Shown piece by piece: positions 46,713 through 59,213 of a stretch of DNA of 64,000 nt. The DNA is from Sabellastarte sp. h YS-2021 (taxonomy: Eukaryota > Annelida > Polychaeta > Sabellida > Sabellidae). Every line of letters begins with the position of its first letter. Position 1 is the stretch's first letter. The translations under genes and the position numbers were made by a program. The stretch is from positions 27,361,160 to 27,425,159 of the forward strand of contig OZ024927.1 in NCBI GenBank assembly GCA_964017235.1. The letters are read 5' to 3'. Under the pieces are notes generated by a model. The model worked only from the letters and a program-made list of their open reading frames with translations, had not been told where the DNA came from and did no database searches.

Positions 46713-49700
46713 CTAGATTGGGCCAACTCGGCGCCAACATATCCCCAGACAGGTCATCACTCACGCCACAGGTTTTGATCGGGAATTTTTTATTTAATCC
46801 ATTTGTTGTATGCCATAAATATTGGGAAAAGTTATATGAACTTCAGCACATCAATCTACTAAGTTTATATCTTCCCAAGGAAGATGGTGTATCCCCAGAC
46901 GTCGAATACATAACTCAACAGATCATATTTTCAATCTTCCTGCAATGATAACTCTGAACCTATTTTCAAAGTATTTAAATGATTGATGATTGAATGTCCA
47001 TTCTAAATTAATAATCTCAAAAGAGCATATCTCTTTCTATATTTGTTGACAAATAAAATATTATTTTTAACTCAACTCGTCATACTTTTCAATCTTCCTG
47101 CAAAGGGTAACTCTGAACGTATTTTCAAAGTATTTAAATGATTGATGATTGAATGTCCATTCTAAATTCATAATTCCAAAAGCGTATCTCTGTTTCTATA
47201 TTTGTTCACAAATAAAATATTATTTAAAAATCATATATTATTTATATTATTATTTTATTATATTATTTTTAGAATTTGCATTGTTTTTCAGTTATTCATT
47301 TCCTCAATTCCTATATATGTGGTCCATATATATGCAACCTAAATATGTGACACAATCTCAGTTCTGACTCCCTTTGTCTTAGATAATTAGATAATGAAGC
47401 AAACACCACCTCCCACCCCCACCCCACCTCTCTCCCCTTCTCCACACCTCTCTCACTATTACAGAAGATCTGTATACCTTTGTTTATTTAGTGTCACTCA
47501 ATAGCTGGAGGTCCCAGAGGTGGGTGGGGGATGGGGGGTGGGACTACAAAGAGATGGAGTGCTGCAGCACAAATGGTAAACAAACACTTATAATATAAAA
47601 GGGGTAATCAAATACAAAAAGCTCAGTTAATCTTATCACTAAAATAAAATCAAATATATAAATAAGGAATGTCCAACAGGAAGATTATATACCTCCAGAA
47701 TTAAATATAAATTATCAAACGACAAGAACAGATTTATAATAATAATTCAGAATTGAGAATTTTAAGTATGTGATTATCAATTGAAATGAGTTCGTAACTG
47801 TAGGAGCTGTGTCAAAATTAAGGCAAGTTGAATAAAACTGGGCTAGTTGAGGGTTAAAAATCCCCTATTTTTACTACATAAGGCTATAATTTCATTAATA
47901 TTTGGGACTTAAAGCTCACCAGAAAATAACAGTGTCCATTTTGCCTACTTGAATATGTTTAACCAGTTTCATATTAAAAAGTTAAAAACTCAGCAAGCAG
48001 AGAGATAACACACAAAAATAAGTTCTTACAAGCCTAAGATAGCCATAACATTATTAATATTCAAAATTTAAATAGACAGGCACTTCCTTTGAAAAATTCA
48101 AAGATTTCAGCTCTATGAGCCACATAGTTTGACAGTTACAGGGCTTTAAAGTGGCATAATATCCATAAATTGGGTCTCTGTGGGCATTTTACAATTGTTT
48201 AAGAGACCTTAGCAATTAAACTACAGAACTGAAACTTTTTGGGGGACATACACAACAAACAAAAATTATATATAATACAGTTTAAGACTTGTCACACTAA
48301 GCATTTCCAAATAACAGGGCAAAATACAGAAAAAAATGTCAAAAAAGGTCACTTGGGCAAGTGTCTATGGCCCTCATACACAGTTTAAATGTCTACTAAA
48401 AGCCTTAATTTTCGGCAGATGTGAAAAGGACATAATAATGCATTCCCAGATGGGATTTCAGCTCAATCAATCACATAGTTTAACAGTCACAGGGCTTAAA
48501 GGTGGCAAAAACTCCAAATATTGGGTCTCTGTGGGCCTTTTAGAGATCTCGATGTGGCCTTCAAATTAAAGCATCAGACTTAAAATCTGCTACATACTAA
48601 GACTACACATAGAATATGTATCTAATACTAAAGTTTGAAACTTCTCAGATTCACCATTTCCAAGTTACAGAGCAAAATATATGAAAAATGTCTTAAAACG
48701 GTCACTCGGGTGGGTGTTAATGGTCCTCATACACAGTTTAAATGTCTACTTGAAGCCTTGATTTTTGGCACATGTAAAAAGAACATAATAATGTATTCCC
48801 AGATGAGATTTCAGCTCTATCAGTCACATAGTTTAACAGTCATGGGCCTTAAAACTGGCAAAAAGTCCAAATAGTGGGTCTCTATGGGGCCTTTTAGAGA
48901 CCTCAATGTGGCCTTCAAATTAAAGCTTCAGACTTAAAATTTGTCACATACTAAGATTACACATAGAATATGTAGCTAATACAGTTTGAAACTTCTCAGA
49001 CTTACCATTTCCAAGTTACAGGGCAAAATATGTGAAAAATGTCTAAAAAGGGTCACTCGGGTGGGGATTTATGGTCCTCAAACACAGGTTAAATGTCTAC
49101 TTAAAGCCTTGATTTTCGGCACATGTAAAAAGGACATAATAATGCATTCCCAGATGGGATTTCAGCTCCATCAATAACATAGTTTAACAGTCACAGGGCT
49201 TAAAGGTGGCAAAAAGTCCATATATTGGGTCTTTGGGAGCCCGTCAGAGACCTCAATTTGACCTTCAAATTAAAGCTTCAGACTTAAAATCTGTTACATA
49301 CTAACATTACACATAGAATATATATCTAATACAGTTTGAAACTTCTCACACTTACCATTTCAAAGTTACAGAGCAAAATATGTGAAAAATGTCTTAAAAG
49401 GGTCACTCGGGTGGGTGTTTATGGTCCTCATACATGGGTTAAATGTCTATTAAAGGCCTAAATTTTGGAGTACATAAAAGAAAAACATATTGATATATTC
49501 TCAGATGATATTTCACTTAGATGAGAGACATAGTTTGAAAGCTACAGTGCTTGAAGATGGCAAAAAGTCCATAAATTGGGTCTCTGTGGGCAATTTTGAG
49601 ATCTTAAGTCGGCCTAACAGGTAAACCTACAGCCTTTAAATTTTTCACAGACAAGGGTTACATATAAGAGTTACATCTAGTGCAGTTTGAGACTCATCAG

Positions 49701-50140
49701 AATTACCACTTCCAAATTATAGGGCAAAATAAGTTAAAAATATAGGAAAAAAGTCCTAAGTGGGGTCTTTATGGGCCTCAAAGACAATTTTCTCCTCCAC
49801 TTAAAGTCTTGATTTTCGGCACATGTACTAAGAATATATTAATGTGTTCTCAGGTAAAATTTGAGGCAGATAAGCCTCATAGTTTGTGACCTAGACGGCT
49901 CTAAGTGGCCAAAAGTGCAATTTCTGACCTTAAGGTGGCCATAAGTTCTTTATTATTGGGACTTTAAGGTCACCTTAAAATAGGGATATTCCTTTGGGCA
50001 TCCTTAACATGTATACCAAGTTTGAAAAAAAAATATTAATCTGTTTTTGAGTTATCGCGTCCACAAGGAAATTTCTACAGCGGCGGCGGCGCGACGGACC
50101 TGAATCCAATATATCCCCAACTTTCGTCTGGGGATATAAT
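46713..50140 (-). mobile_element. Hairpin-ended element J, copy a, 3.4 kb
   Basis: On the - strand the left end is ATTATATCCCCAGAC with a hairpin (arms ATATCCCCA/TGGGGATAT, 50108-50137), then GTCCGTCGCGCCGCCGCCGC, TAACTCAAAAAC (50043-50054), units of about 351 bp (48.3-49.8 kb), and a unique AT-rich 3' part. GTCTGGGGATAT (46739-46750) is complementary to the left arm, followed by a bulged hairpin TTGGCGCC/GGCCCAA and CTAG (46713-46716) before TTT. Copy b diverges at both ends, which defines the borders. Short frames such as 48336-48569 are repeat artefacts. Confidence 0.8.
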
Positions 50141-50811
50141 AACTGAGATTTTATGCAGTCCCAAATTGGAACTAAATATTTCAAAATATCTTGACGCAAA
50201 ACATGTCTCACATTTTTTCACAGTTGTCTCGCCTTTTCAAGTGAAGGGAGACAGTCTGTCTCGCATTCATTTTTGACGAGAGCGAACACTGACATTGGTC
50301 CAAAGTTGGCCCAACAGAGGTCAGATCTAAAGATTAGCAGCCCAAAACAGTCGATAGAAAGCCACAGATAGCCCAATATCTTGGCCCAAGGGTAGCAGAA
50401 ACTGACCATGCATATATTGCAAATAGCCAATGTCGGTCAGATGGTGTCATATGCTACAAGTGTACATAAGAGTACTCAGAGTGCACATACCTCCACCAAG
50501 GCCCATCAAAAGAAAAATCATAGAAATCCTTCAAAAATTGAAATAATTTAATGGCACCATTATGATTAATGAAAGAGTACAGTTAAAAGCATAAGCAACC
50601 TAAAAACCTTTGCCCTGGGATTGAACCCAGTTAACATACCCTTTATATTAGTGAATAAATAACAATATAATTGTTATTAATTAATATATAATATATATTA
50701 TATATATAGAAAAACAATACATATCCTACATCTATACTGATATAATATTAAATACCATATCTCAAAAATACTATGACTCAAATATAAGCCATGTGTGTTC
50801 ACAGGTAGAAA
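50141..50811. other. Spacer between J copies a and b
   Basis: Contains the right end of the putative hAT-like element (to 50291) and then unassigned AT-rich DNA with a (TA)n stretch near 50680-50710. Confidence 0.5.
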
Positions 50812-53800
50812 CTAGATTGGGCCAACTCGGCGCCAACATATCCCCAGACAGGTCATCACTCACGCCACAGGTTTTGATCGGGAATTTTTTAAAACATAAT
50901 TACCCATTATTATATGAACTTCAGCACATCAATCTACTCTGTTTATATCTCCCCAAGGAAGATGGTGTATCCCCAGACGCCGAATACATAACTCAAATTA
51001 TATTTTCAATCTTCCTGCAATGATAACTCTAAACCTATTTTCAAAGTATTTAAATGATTGATGATTGAATGTCCATTCTAAAATAATAATCCCAAAAGAG
51101 CATATCTGTTTCTATATTTGTTGACAAATAAAATATTATTTTTAACTCAACTCATCATATTTTTCAATCTTCCTTCAAAGTATTTAAATGATTGATGATT
51201 CAATGTCCATTCTAAAATTCATAATCCCAAAAGCGCATATCTGTTTCTATATTTGTTCACAAATAAAATATTATTTAAAAAAAAATTATTTATATTATTA
51301 TTTTATTATATTATTTTTAGAATTTGCAAATTGTTTTCAGTTATTCATTTCCTCTATACATATATATGCAACCTAAATATGTGACACAATCTCAGTTCTG
51401 ACTCCCCTTTGTGTTATATGTAATGAAGCCCACCACCTCCCACCCCCACCCCTCTCCCCTTCTCCACACCTCTCTCACTATTACACAAGATCTGCAACCC
51501 CATTGAGTTCTTTGTTTCTCATCTGATATCATTAAATACCTTTGTTTATTTAGTGTCACTCAATATAGCTGGAGGTCCCAGAGGTGGGTGGGGGGAATCC
51601 GGGTGGGGGATGTGGGTTGAGTATAAATGGTAAACAAACAATCTATATAAAAGGGGTACTCAAATACAAAAAGAATTGAGAATTTTAAGTATGTGATTAT
51701 CAACTGAAATGAGTTCATAACTGTAGGAGCTGTGCCAAAATTAACTGAGGCAAGTTGAATAAAACTGGGCTAGTTGAGGGTTAAAAATCCCCTAGTTTTA
51801 CTACATAAGGATATAATTTCATTAATATTGGGACTTAAAGCTCACTTAAAGTGTCCATTTTGTCTACTTGAATATGTTTAACCAGTTTCATTTTAAAAAG
51901 TGAAAAACTCAGCAAGCAGAGGTATAACACACAAAAATAAGTTCTTAAAAGACTAAGATAGCCATAACATTATTAATATTCAAAATTTAAATAGACAGGC
52001 ATTTCCTTTTAAAAATTCAAAGATTTCAGCTCTATAACCCACATAGTTTGACAGTTACTGGGCTTTAAAGTGGCATAATATCCATAAATTGGGTTTCTGT
52101 GGGCATTTTACAATTGTTAAAGAGACCATAGCAATTAAACTACAGATCTGAAACTTTTTGGGGGACATACATAACAAACAAAAATTATATATAATACAGT
52201 TTAAGACTTGTCACACTAAGCATTTCCAAATAACAGGGCAAAATACGGAAAAAATGTCAAAAAAGGCACTTGGGCGAGTGTCTATGGCCCTCATACACAG
52301 GTTAAATGTCTACTAAAAACCTTGATTTTCGGCATATGTAAAAAGGACATAATAATGCATTCCCAGATGGGATTTCAGCTCCATCAATCACATAGTTTAA
52401 CAGTAACAGGGCTTAAAGGTGGTAAAAAGTCCAAATATTGGGTCATTGTGGGCCTTTTAGAGATCTCGATGTGGCTTTCAAATTAAAGCTTCAGACTTAA
52501 AATTTGTTACATACTAAGATTACACATAGAATATGTATCTAATAAAGTTTGAAACTTCTCAGACTTACCATTTCCAAGTTACAGAGCAAAATATGTGAAA
52601 AATGTCTTAAAAGGGTCACTCAGGTGGGTGTTTAAGGTCCTCATACACAGGTTAAATGTCTACTTGAAGCCTTGATTTTTGGCACATGTAAAAAGAACAT
52701 AATAATGTATTCCCAGATGAGATTTCAGCTCTATCAGTCACATAGTTTAACAGTCACAGGCCTTAAAATTGGCAAAAAATCCAAATACTGGGTCTTTATG
52801 GGCCCTTCTAGAGACCTAAATGTGGCCTTCAAATTAAAGCTTCAGACTTAAAATTTGTCACATACTAAGATTACACATAGAATATGCATCTAATACAGTT
52901 TGAAACTTCTTAGACTTACCATTTCCAAGTTACAGGGAAAAATATGTGAAAATGTCTAAAAATGGTCACTCGGGTGGGGATTTATGGTCCTCATACACAG
53001 GTTAAATGTCTTCTTAAAGCCTTAATTTTTGGCACATATAAAAATAACATACTAATATCTTCTCAGATAGGATTTGAGCTCTATCAGTCACATAGTTTGA
53101 CAGTCACAGGGCTTAAAAGTAGGAAAAAGTCCAAATATTGGGTCTTTGGGAGCCTTTTAGAGACCTCAATTTGACCTTCAAAATTAAAGCTTCAGACTTA
53201 AAATCTGTTACATACTAAGATTACACACAGAATATATATCTAATACAGTTTGAAACTTCTCAGACTTACCATTTCCAAGTTACAGGGAAAAAGATGTGAA
53301 AAATGTCTTATAAGGGTCACTCGGGTGGGTGTTTATGGTCCTGATACACAGGTTAACTGTCTATTAAAGGCCTAAATGTTGGGGCACATATAAGAAAACA
53401 CATAGATATATTCCCAGATGATATTTAACTTAGATGAGAGACATAGTTTGAAAGCTACAGTGCTTGAAAGTGGCAAAAAGTGCATAAATTGAGTCTCTGT
53501 GGGCACTTTTGAGACCTTAAGTCGACCCCTTTGGGTAAACCTACAGCCCTAAAATTTTCTACAGACAAGGATTACATATCAAAGTTATACCTAGCGCAGT
53601 TTGAGACTCATCAGAATTATCACTTCCAAATTATAGGGCAAAATATGTGAAAAGTATAGCAAAAAATCCCTAAGTGGGGGTATTTATGGACCTCAAACAC
53701 AATTTTCTCCTCAACTTAAAGTCATGATTTTCGGCACATGTACTAAGAACATATTAATGTGTTGTCAGGTAAAATTTCAGCCAGCTGAGCATCATAGTTT

Positions 53801-54058
53801 GTGACCTACAGGGCTCTAAGTGGCCAAAAGTGCAATTTCTGACCTTAAGGTGGCCATAAGTTCTTTTTTACTGGGAGTTTAAGGTCACCTTAAAATAGGG
53901 ATCTTCCTTTGGGCACCCTTAACATGTGTACCAAGTTTGAAAAAAAAATATTAATTTGTTTTTGAGTTATCGCGTCCACAAGGAAATTTCTACGGCGGCG
54001 GCGGCGGCGCGACGGACCTGAATCCAATATATCCCCGACTTTCGTCTGGGGATATAAT
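50812..54058 (-). mobile_element. Hairpin-ended element J, copy b, 3.2 kb
   Basis: Same layout as copy a: left hairpin at about 54028-54056, GCGGCGGCGGCGCGACGGAC on the + strand beside it, TAACTCAAAAAC (53958-53969 on the - strand), about four units near 351 bp, complementary ATATCCCCAGAC at 50838-50849, and CTAG at 50812-50815. Differences from copy a are mostly small indels, so the two insertions are related but not a recent duplication. Confidence 0.8.
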
Positions 54059-54284
54059 TATGTATAGGTTCCTAAATTAACGGGGGTTAGAAAAGTCTTG
54101 TTATTGTAAGGTACTGATCTTTTGAACGGACATTAAGTGCTATAAAAGTTTATTAGGTTTAGAATAAAAATCGTCATAAGTGTAACACATATTTATTTTC
54201 TTTATATTTTGTTTCTATTTTTTCCATGAGGCACATTTGACAATCATTATCCATCATGTAGTTTCAATAATAAGTCAAATATAT

Positions 54285-57070
54285 AACAAGAGGAGAGTGC
54301 CCGTGAACGGGCACTGTGTCAGCTGACTGAATGTTTTTGATTTGTGATGGTGATAATGAGAGGAAAGCATAATTATCAGGGAAAGGGCTGTACAGAAATA
54401 CAGTAAATGGTAACTGAACAGCATGTTCGAAAGATATTCCGAAGCTGACAGAAGAAAAGGACAAAAAAGTTGTGCCCTGCAAATGGTATTATGAAATAAA
54501 GTAACAAGGTAATTGTTTAAGTGTAAAAAGTAGGTTACAAATATTTAAAGAAATACTATAAATCCAATATCCTCGTTCGACCATGAAGAAGGGGTCCAAA
54601 GGTCAAATCTGACCATACCAAAAGATTCCCAGCCAAAGAATTTAGGATGGTTTACCATCCCAAACCTCTCAGACCAATAATAAGTGAGTCATAGGCACTT
54701 TTTAAGTTTGGCTATCCTTGTTTGACCTTGAAGGAGGGGTCCAAGGTCAAATCAGACCACACAAAAAATTCCCAGCCCATGATTTCCTGTAGCTTGTTTA
54801 CCATCCCAAACTTGTAGGACCAATAATAAGCGAGTTCTAAGCAATTGTAAGTTTGGCTATCCTCAATTGACCTTGAAGGAGGGGTCCCAGGTCAAATCCG
54901 ACCACACCAAAAGATTCCCAGCCCATGATTTTCTATAGGTTGGTTTTCCATTCCAAACCTCTAGGACCAATAATAAGCGAGTTATAAGCATTTTAAGTTT
55001 GGCTATCCTCATTTGACCTTGAAGGAGGGGTCCAAGGTGAAATCCGACCACACCAAAAAATTCCCAGCTCATGATTTTCTATAGGTTGGTTTTCATTCCA
55101 ACCTCTAGGACCAATAATAAGCGAGTTATAAGCACTTTCATGTTTGGCTATCCTCATTTGACCTTGAAGGAGGGTTCCAAGGTCAAATCGGACCATATTA
55201 ACAGATTCCCAGCCCATGATTTCCTACAGGTTGGATACAATGATTTACTCAACAGTGAGAACCTGAAAGAAGCTATTGCTCAGCTATGCCATGACATAGA
55301 GGTCTGCAATTTCAATATGTTATAGCTGACCAAAACGTCTGTGAATAACATATTTAACAAAATACTCTAAATGTAATAGTTTTCAAGTTACAACTGATTT
55401 ACTCAACAGTGAGAACCTCAAAGTAACTATTACTCAGCTATGCAATGAGCTACATGTCTGAATTTTTGCTCTGTTATAGCTGACCTAAAAGTAGGTGAAC
55501 AACATATTTAAGCAAAATACTGTAAATGCAATAGTTTTCAAGTTACAACTGATTTACTCAATAGTGAGAACCTGAAAATAGCTATTGCTCCACTATGCCA
55601 TGAGCTATAGGTCTGTAATTTCACTATGTTATAGCTGACCCAAAAGTAGGTGAACAATATATTTTAACAAAATACTCCAAATGCAATATTTTTCAAGTTA
55701 TAGCTGATTTACTCAACAGGCAGTGCCTGAGAATAGCTATTGCTCAGTTGTGCCATGAGCTACAGGTCTGTAATTTCACTATGTTATAGCTGACCCAAAA
55801 GTAGCTGAATAACATATTTGCACAAATTTCTGTAAAGGCAATAGTTTTCCAATTACAACTGATTTACTCAACAGTGAGAACTTCAAAGTAGCTATTACTC
55901 AGCTATGCAATGAGCCACAGGTCTGGAACTTCACTATATTATAGCTGACCCCAAAATAGGTGAATAACATATTGCAACAAAATACTCTAAATGCAATATT
56001 TTTCAAGTTATAAGTGATTTACTCAACAGTGATAACCTAAAAGTAGCTATTACTCAACTATGCCATGAGCTACAGGTCTGAAATTTTACTATGTTATAGC
56101 TGACCCAAAAGTAGCTGAATAACATATTTATACTAAATTCTCTAAATGCAATAGTTTTCAAATTACAAGTGATTTACTCAACATTGAGAACTTCAAAGTA
56201 GCTATTACTCAGCTATGCCATGAGCTACAGGTCTGAAATTTTACTATGTTATAGCTGACCCAAAAGTAGGTGAACAACATATTTATATGAAATTCTCTAA
56301 ATGCAATAGTTTTGAAGTTATAAGCGATTTACTCAATAGTGATAACCTAAAAGTAGCTATTACTCAGCTATGCCATGAGCTACAGGTCTAAAATTTTACT
56401 ATGTTATAGCTGACCCAAAAGTAGCTGAATAACATATTTATACGAAATTCTGTAAATGCAATAGTTTTTAAGTTACAAGTGATTCTACTCATGATGGAAG
56501 TTACTGAAAAGCCCAAAAGTAGCTATTACTCACTTAGCTATTGAGACAGGCACCCAACTTACTCACCATATTGTAGCTATGAAAAAAGTAGCTGAATAAC
56601 ATATTTTAACAAAATGCTCTAAATGCAACACTTTTCAAGTTATAAATGATTTTGTGCATGATTTCATGAATTTTAATGCATTAAAAATTATTAAAAAAAT
56701 TTATTAAAAAAAAAGTAAGACAGATCCAGGTCTCATACTCACACAAGAGAATCTACCTGTGGCCTAGTACATATATGCAAGATATGAGAGAAATCCCTGC
56801 AATAGTCACTGAGAAAATTGTGATTAAGTGTTGAAATTTTCACACTTTTGGTGGCGGTAGACCCCTTGTAATGTCTCTAGCAAACAGACGAACAGACAGA
56901 TTTGCATGCCTTGAACAATTTTTCATCCTCGATAGATAAGGTATCTTTTAAAAAAAACAGCACGTCTCTAGGCCTTGTAGTTTTGGAGGAGAAGTTGTTC
57001 ACGCGGACGCGGACGCCCACGCCGCAGAGTGACGACATAATGTCAGCTGACTGACAAGTCAGCTGACATA
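54285..57070 (-). mobile_element. Hairpin-ended element K, chimeric core
   Basis: On the - strand the left hairpin at 57041-57068 has 12-bp arms (TGTCAGCTGACT/AGTCAGCTGACA, loop TGTC), then GGCGTGGGCGTCCGCGTCC, a lead segment and about nine 155-bp units. Four or five family I units (54560-55235) follow. AGTCAGCTGACA (54317-54328) is complementary to the left arm. A perfect 8-bp-stem hairpin AGTGCCCG-TTCA-CGGGCACT (54296-54315) and CCTCTTGTT end it. The terminus resembles family C (CCCTCTTGTT) rather than the CTAG group. Confidence 0.8.
55242..56500 (-). repeat. 155-bp tandem array (K core), about 9 units
   Basis: GATTTACTCAACAGTGAGAA at 55242, 55396 and 55551 and onward every 154-155 bp, with TATGTTATAGCTGACC in each unit. 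Units are moderately diverged and fade after about 56500. Confidence 0.9.
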
Positions 57071-58151
57071 AAAATAACACCAAAAAAAAATGTCATAAGG
57101 GCACTAATGGATGTAAAACTATGTTTCTAATGATTTATACAGTTTCAGAAATATTAGCACTGATGTTAAATTTTTAGAGTAGACAGATTTGAATACGTAG
57201 TATTCACCAGTAGTGGGCGAAAATAGGTGATATCTTATAAAAACAGCTGCAAATATCTTGCATAAATCCCACATTGTACACAGAACTAATTTATTTAATT
57301 TATTACACTATTTCCATTATAATTTTTATGATTAACGGTCGTATATAAATAGTATTGAGATGAATTATATTTTTGGCCACTTCCTGGTTCTTCTGTTTGT
57401 TTTTACCCACTTCCCCTTCCAAGGCCGTTTGCGAAATCGAGGCATTTGAAACTGTGAATTCGCGTATCCTCGATGGACGGGTATTCGATATGATAACGTA
57501 AATTTTTACGAAGTGACTCCTGTGACGGCATCGTGGTTATAGGTTTTTCGTATAGAGCATTGTTTAAATATATGTTGTTATTTAGTTTGTGCGATTTTGA
57601 TATTTACCCTATTTAAATTTGAAAGATCTGAAGACTGTTTATCTCTATGACCGTCTATCTTTGTGACCACAGTCACTGTGTGACTGTGTGACATAAATTT
57701 TATGCATATACTATAATAGAGCTACAAGTTTGGCAACTTACAGATCTGTCATATTTTCACCCTCTGTCATTTCATCAGCAATAATCCTTTTGATGATCTA
57801 TGTCCCTACTGGTCCACCATAAAGATGTAGATGACCTGTGCTCTTTTGGTCAATGACCATGTGAGTGAACTCAGTGCAAACCTGCACTACAATATTGGTC
57901 ACTGAAATTTGGTTTTATACATTTTGGCATATTGTGTACATGTTGCTTTGGAGTTAAAATAGAACTGTGAGGAAATTATCAACAAAATCAAATGAGTTGC
58001 TTCTTATGGCATATGTTTTGAAAATAAATTGCAAACCAATCATGTATATTTTCTTCTTTGAACTAGCAAGATTTTTTGGTATTAAAAGTTCTTTGAGATT
58101 TATTCTGATAGATCAGGTGATTTCTATGCTGGAGTAATGTCACATGATCCT
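57071..58151. other. Intergenic, mostly unassigned
   Basis: About 57385-57430 is the inverted copy of a segment at 44.46 kb. The rest shows no gene, array or inverted repeat that I can support. Confidence 0.45.
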
Positions 58152-58402
58152 CAGCGTTCGACAGTAATGCTGTCCCCCTGGTCCATGGCCAGTAGAATTT
58201 TCTGAGGACTTGCATAGTTTAAAAGTTACTGGCCCCTTTTGCCAGTAGATTTTATTCAACACTTTCACTTGAGACATTGAATAAAATTGGGTGCTTTTAT
58301 TTTGCATAATTAATGACCACCACAAAATCTAAAGGACCGGTAGATCTCTCCAGTTACTGGCCCTGTCGTCCAGTGTACATTTCTTGTTAGTGTCGAACAC
58401 TG
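58152..58402. mobile_element. hAT-like MITE, 251 bp
   Basis: Ends CAGCGTTCGACA and TGTCGAACACTG (inverted, one mismatch) are flanked by a perfect 8-bp duplication ATGATCCT (58144-58151 and 58403-58410). The interior has several CCAGTAACTGG-like words in both orientations. It lies 28 bp from the DIRS terminus. Confidence 0.9.
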
Positions 58403-58429
58403 ATGATCCTCCACAAATTCAGATACCAG

Positions 58430-58500
58430 AAAATTTCATATTTTTAAATGTAAAATCCATTTTTATGAATAAAAATGTATATACTTACCATATGAAAACA
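58430..58500 (-). repeat. Right terminal repeat end of DIRS element (71 nt)
   Basis: The 71 nt at 58430-58500 are the exact reverse complement of 58729-58799, by letter-by-letter check. The outer part (about 30 nt, including TTTAAATGTAAAATCC) has no counterpart in the neighbouring half of the internal complementary region, as expected of a right repeat that is longer than the left one. Confidence 0.85.
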
Positions 58501-58728
58501 CTTGGGTAAGCTTTGCTTGACATTCGGTGACCGCCACGTACACCGTACATAGAATTTAAACTATGAGGGGAGACCCTCTTTAAACCTATATACTTGCTGC
58601 CCTTTGACCCCTGGTGACCAAGTTCACTCTGCCATGCGCATTAATGCAGAAATAGTTCATTCTTTTTGTGAATAAACCTAGATGCTGGAAAAAGGCCTAA
58701 AAGCGGGGCAGGCGGGAGGGTGATTTGC

Positions 58729-58860
58729 TGTTTTCATATGGTAAGTATATACATTTTTATTCATAAAAATGGATTTTACATTTAAAAATATGAAATTTTA
58801 TTTCATAAAAATGTAAATATACTGTACCATATGAAAACACTTGGGTTGAATGCCCACATG
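58729..58860 (-). repeat. Internal complementary region of DIRS element
   Basis: 58729-58799 is complementary to the right terminus. The adjoining 58800-58860 contains ATATACTGTACCATATGAAA then ACACTTGGGTTG, similar but not identical to the terminal repeat at 58480-58506. In DIRS elements this region is complementary to the joined outer ends of both terminal repeats and templates completion of the circular DNA. The second half therefore predicts the left end of the element. Confidence 0.8.
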
Positions 58861-59143
58861 GAAGGATGGTGGGAAAAAAGACAGACTAAGGAGGAAACCA
58901 CCCATGGTTAAAGTGCACTAAAAAAAAGGAAAATTCCTGGTGCATAACCAAAAACCCCTGTGATGAAGGTGCAACTTGACTAAGTGTGAAGTAGTTAACT
59001 ACTTATTACCTTCAGCACTGCTGTCTACACCCAAGAGGTCAGCTCTAAGAGGATAAGCACAAAAGTGTCAAAACCCAGAAGATGTGCCAAAAGTACACTA
59101 CCAAGCACGGTCCCAAAAAAGGAAGTCCCCAAAAAAAGGAATA

Positions 59144-59195
59144 CCCCCCCCCCCCCCCCCCCCCCCCCTTTCTGAGGCTAAGAAGCCTCAGAAAG
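59144..59195 (-). other. Hairpin and G25 tract just after the YR stop
   Basis: 59168-59195 is a perfect hairpin: 12-bp arms CTTTCTGAGGCT and AGCCTCAGAAAG around four bases. It starts 19 nt after the recombinase stop codon in transcript orientation. It abuts 25 consecutive C (59144-59168), G25 in the transcript. Confidence 0.8.
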
Positions 59196-59213
59196 GATCA
59201 AGAAAAAGGAAGA

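Larger units (their letters stand above)
45391..50291. mobile_element. Possible hAT-like element of 4.9 kb with nested DNA
   Basis: CAGTGTTCGCTCTC at 45391 and GAGAGCGAACACTG ending at 50291 are a perfect 14-bp inverted pair. ACATTG lies directly outside on both sides (45385-45390, 50292-50297), suggesting a short target duplication. Inside are a 216-221-bp tandem array, a piggyBac-like MITE and element J copy a. The 8-bp flank expected for hAT is only partly matched, so the pairing is inference. Confidence 0.5.
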
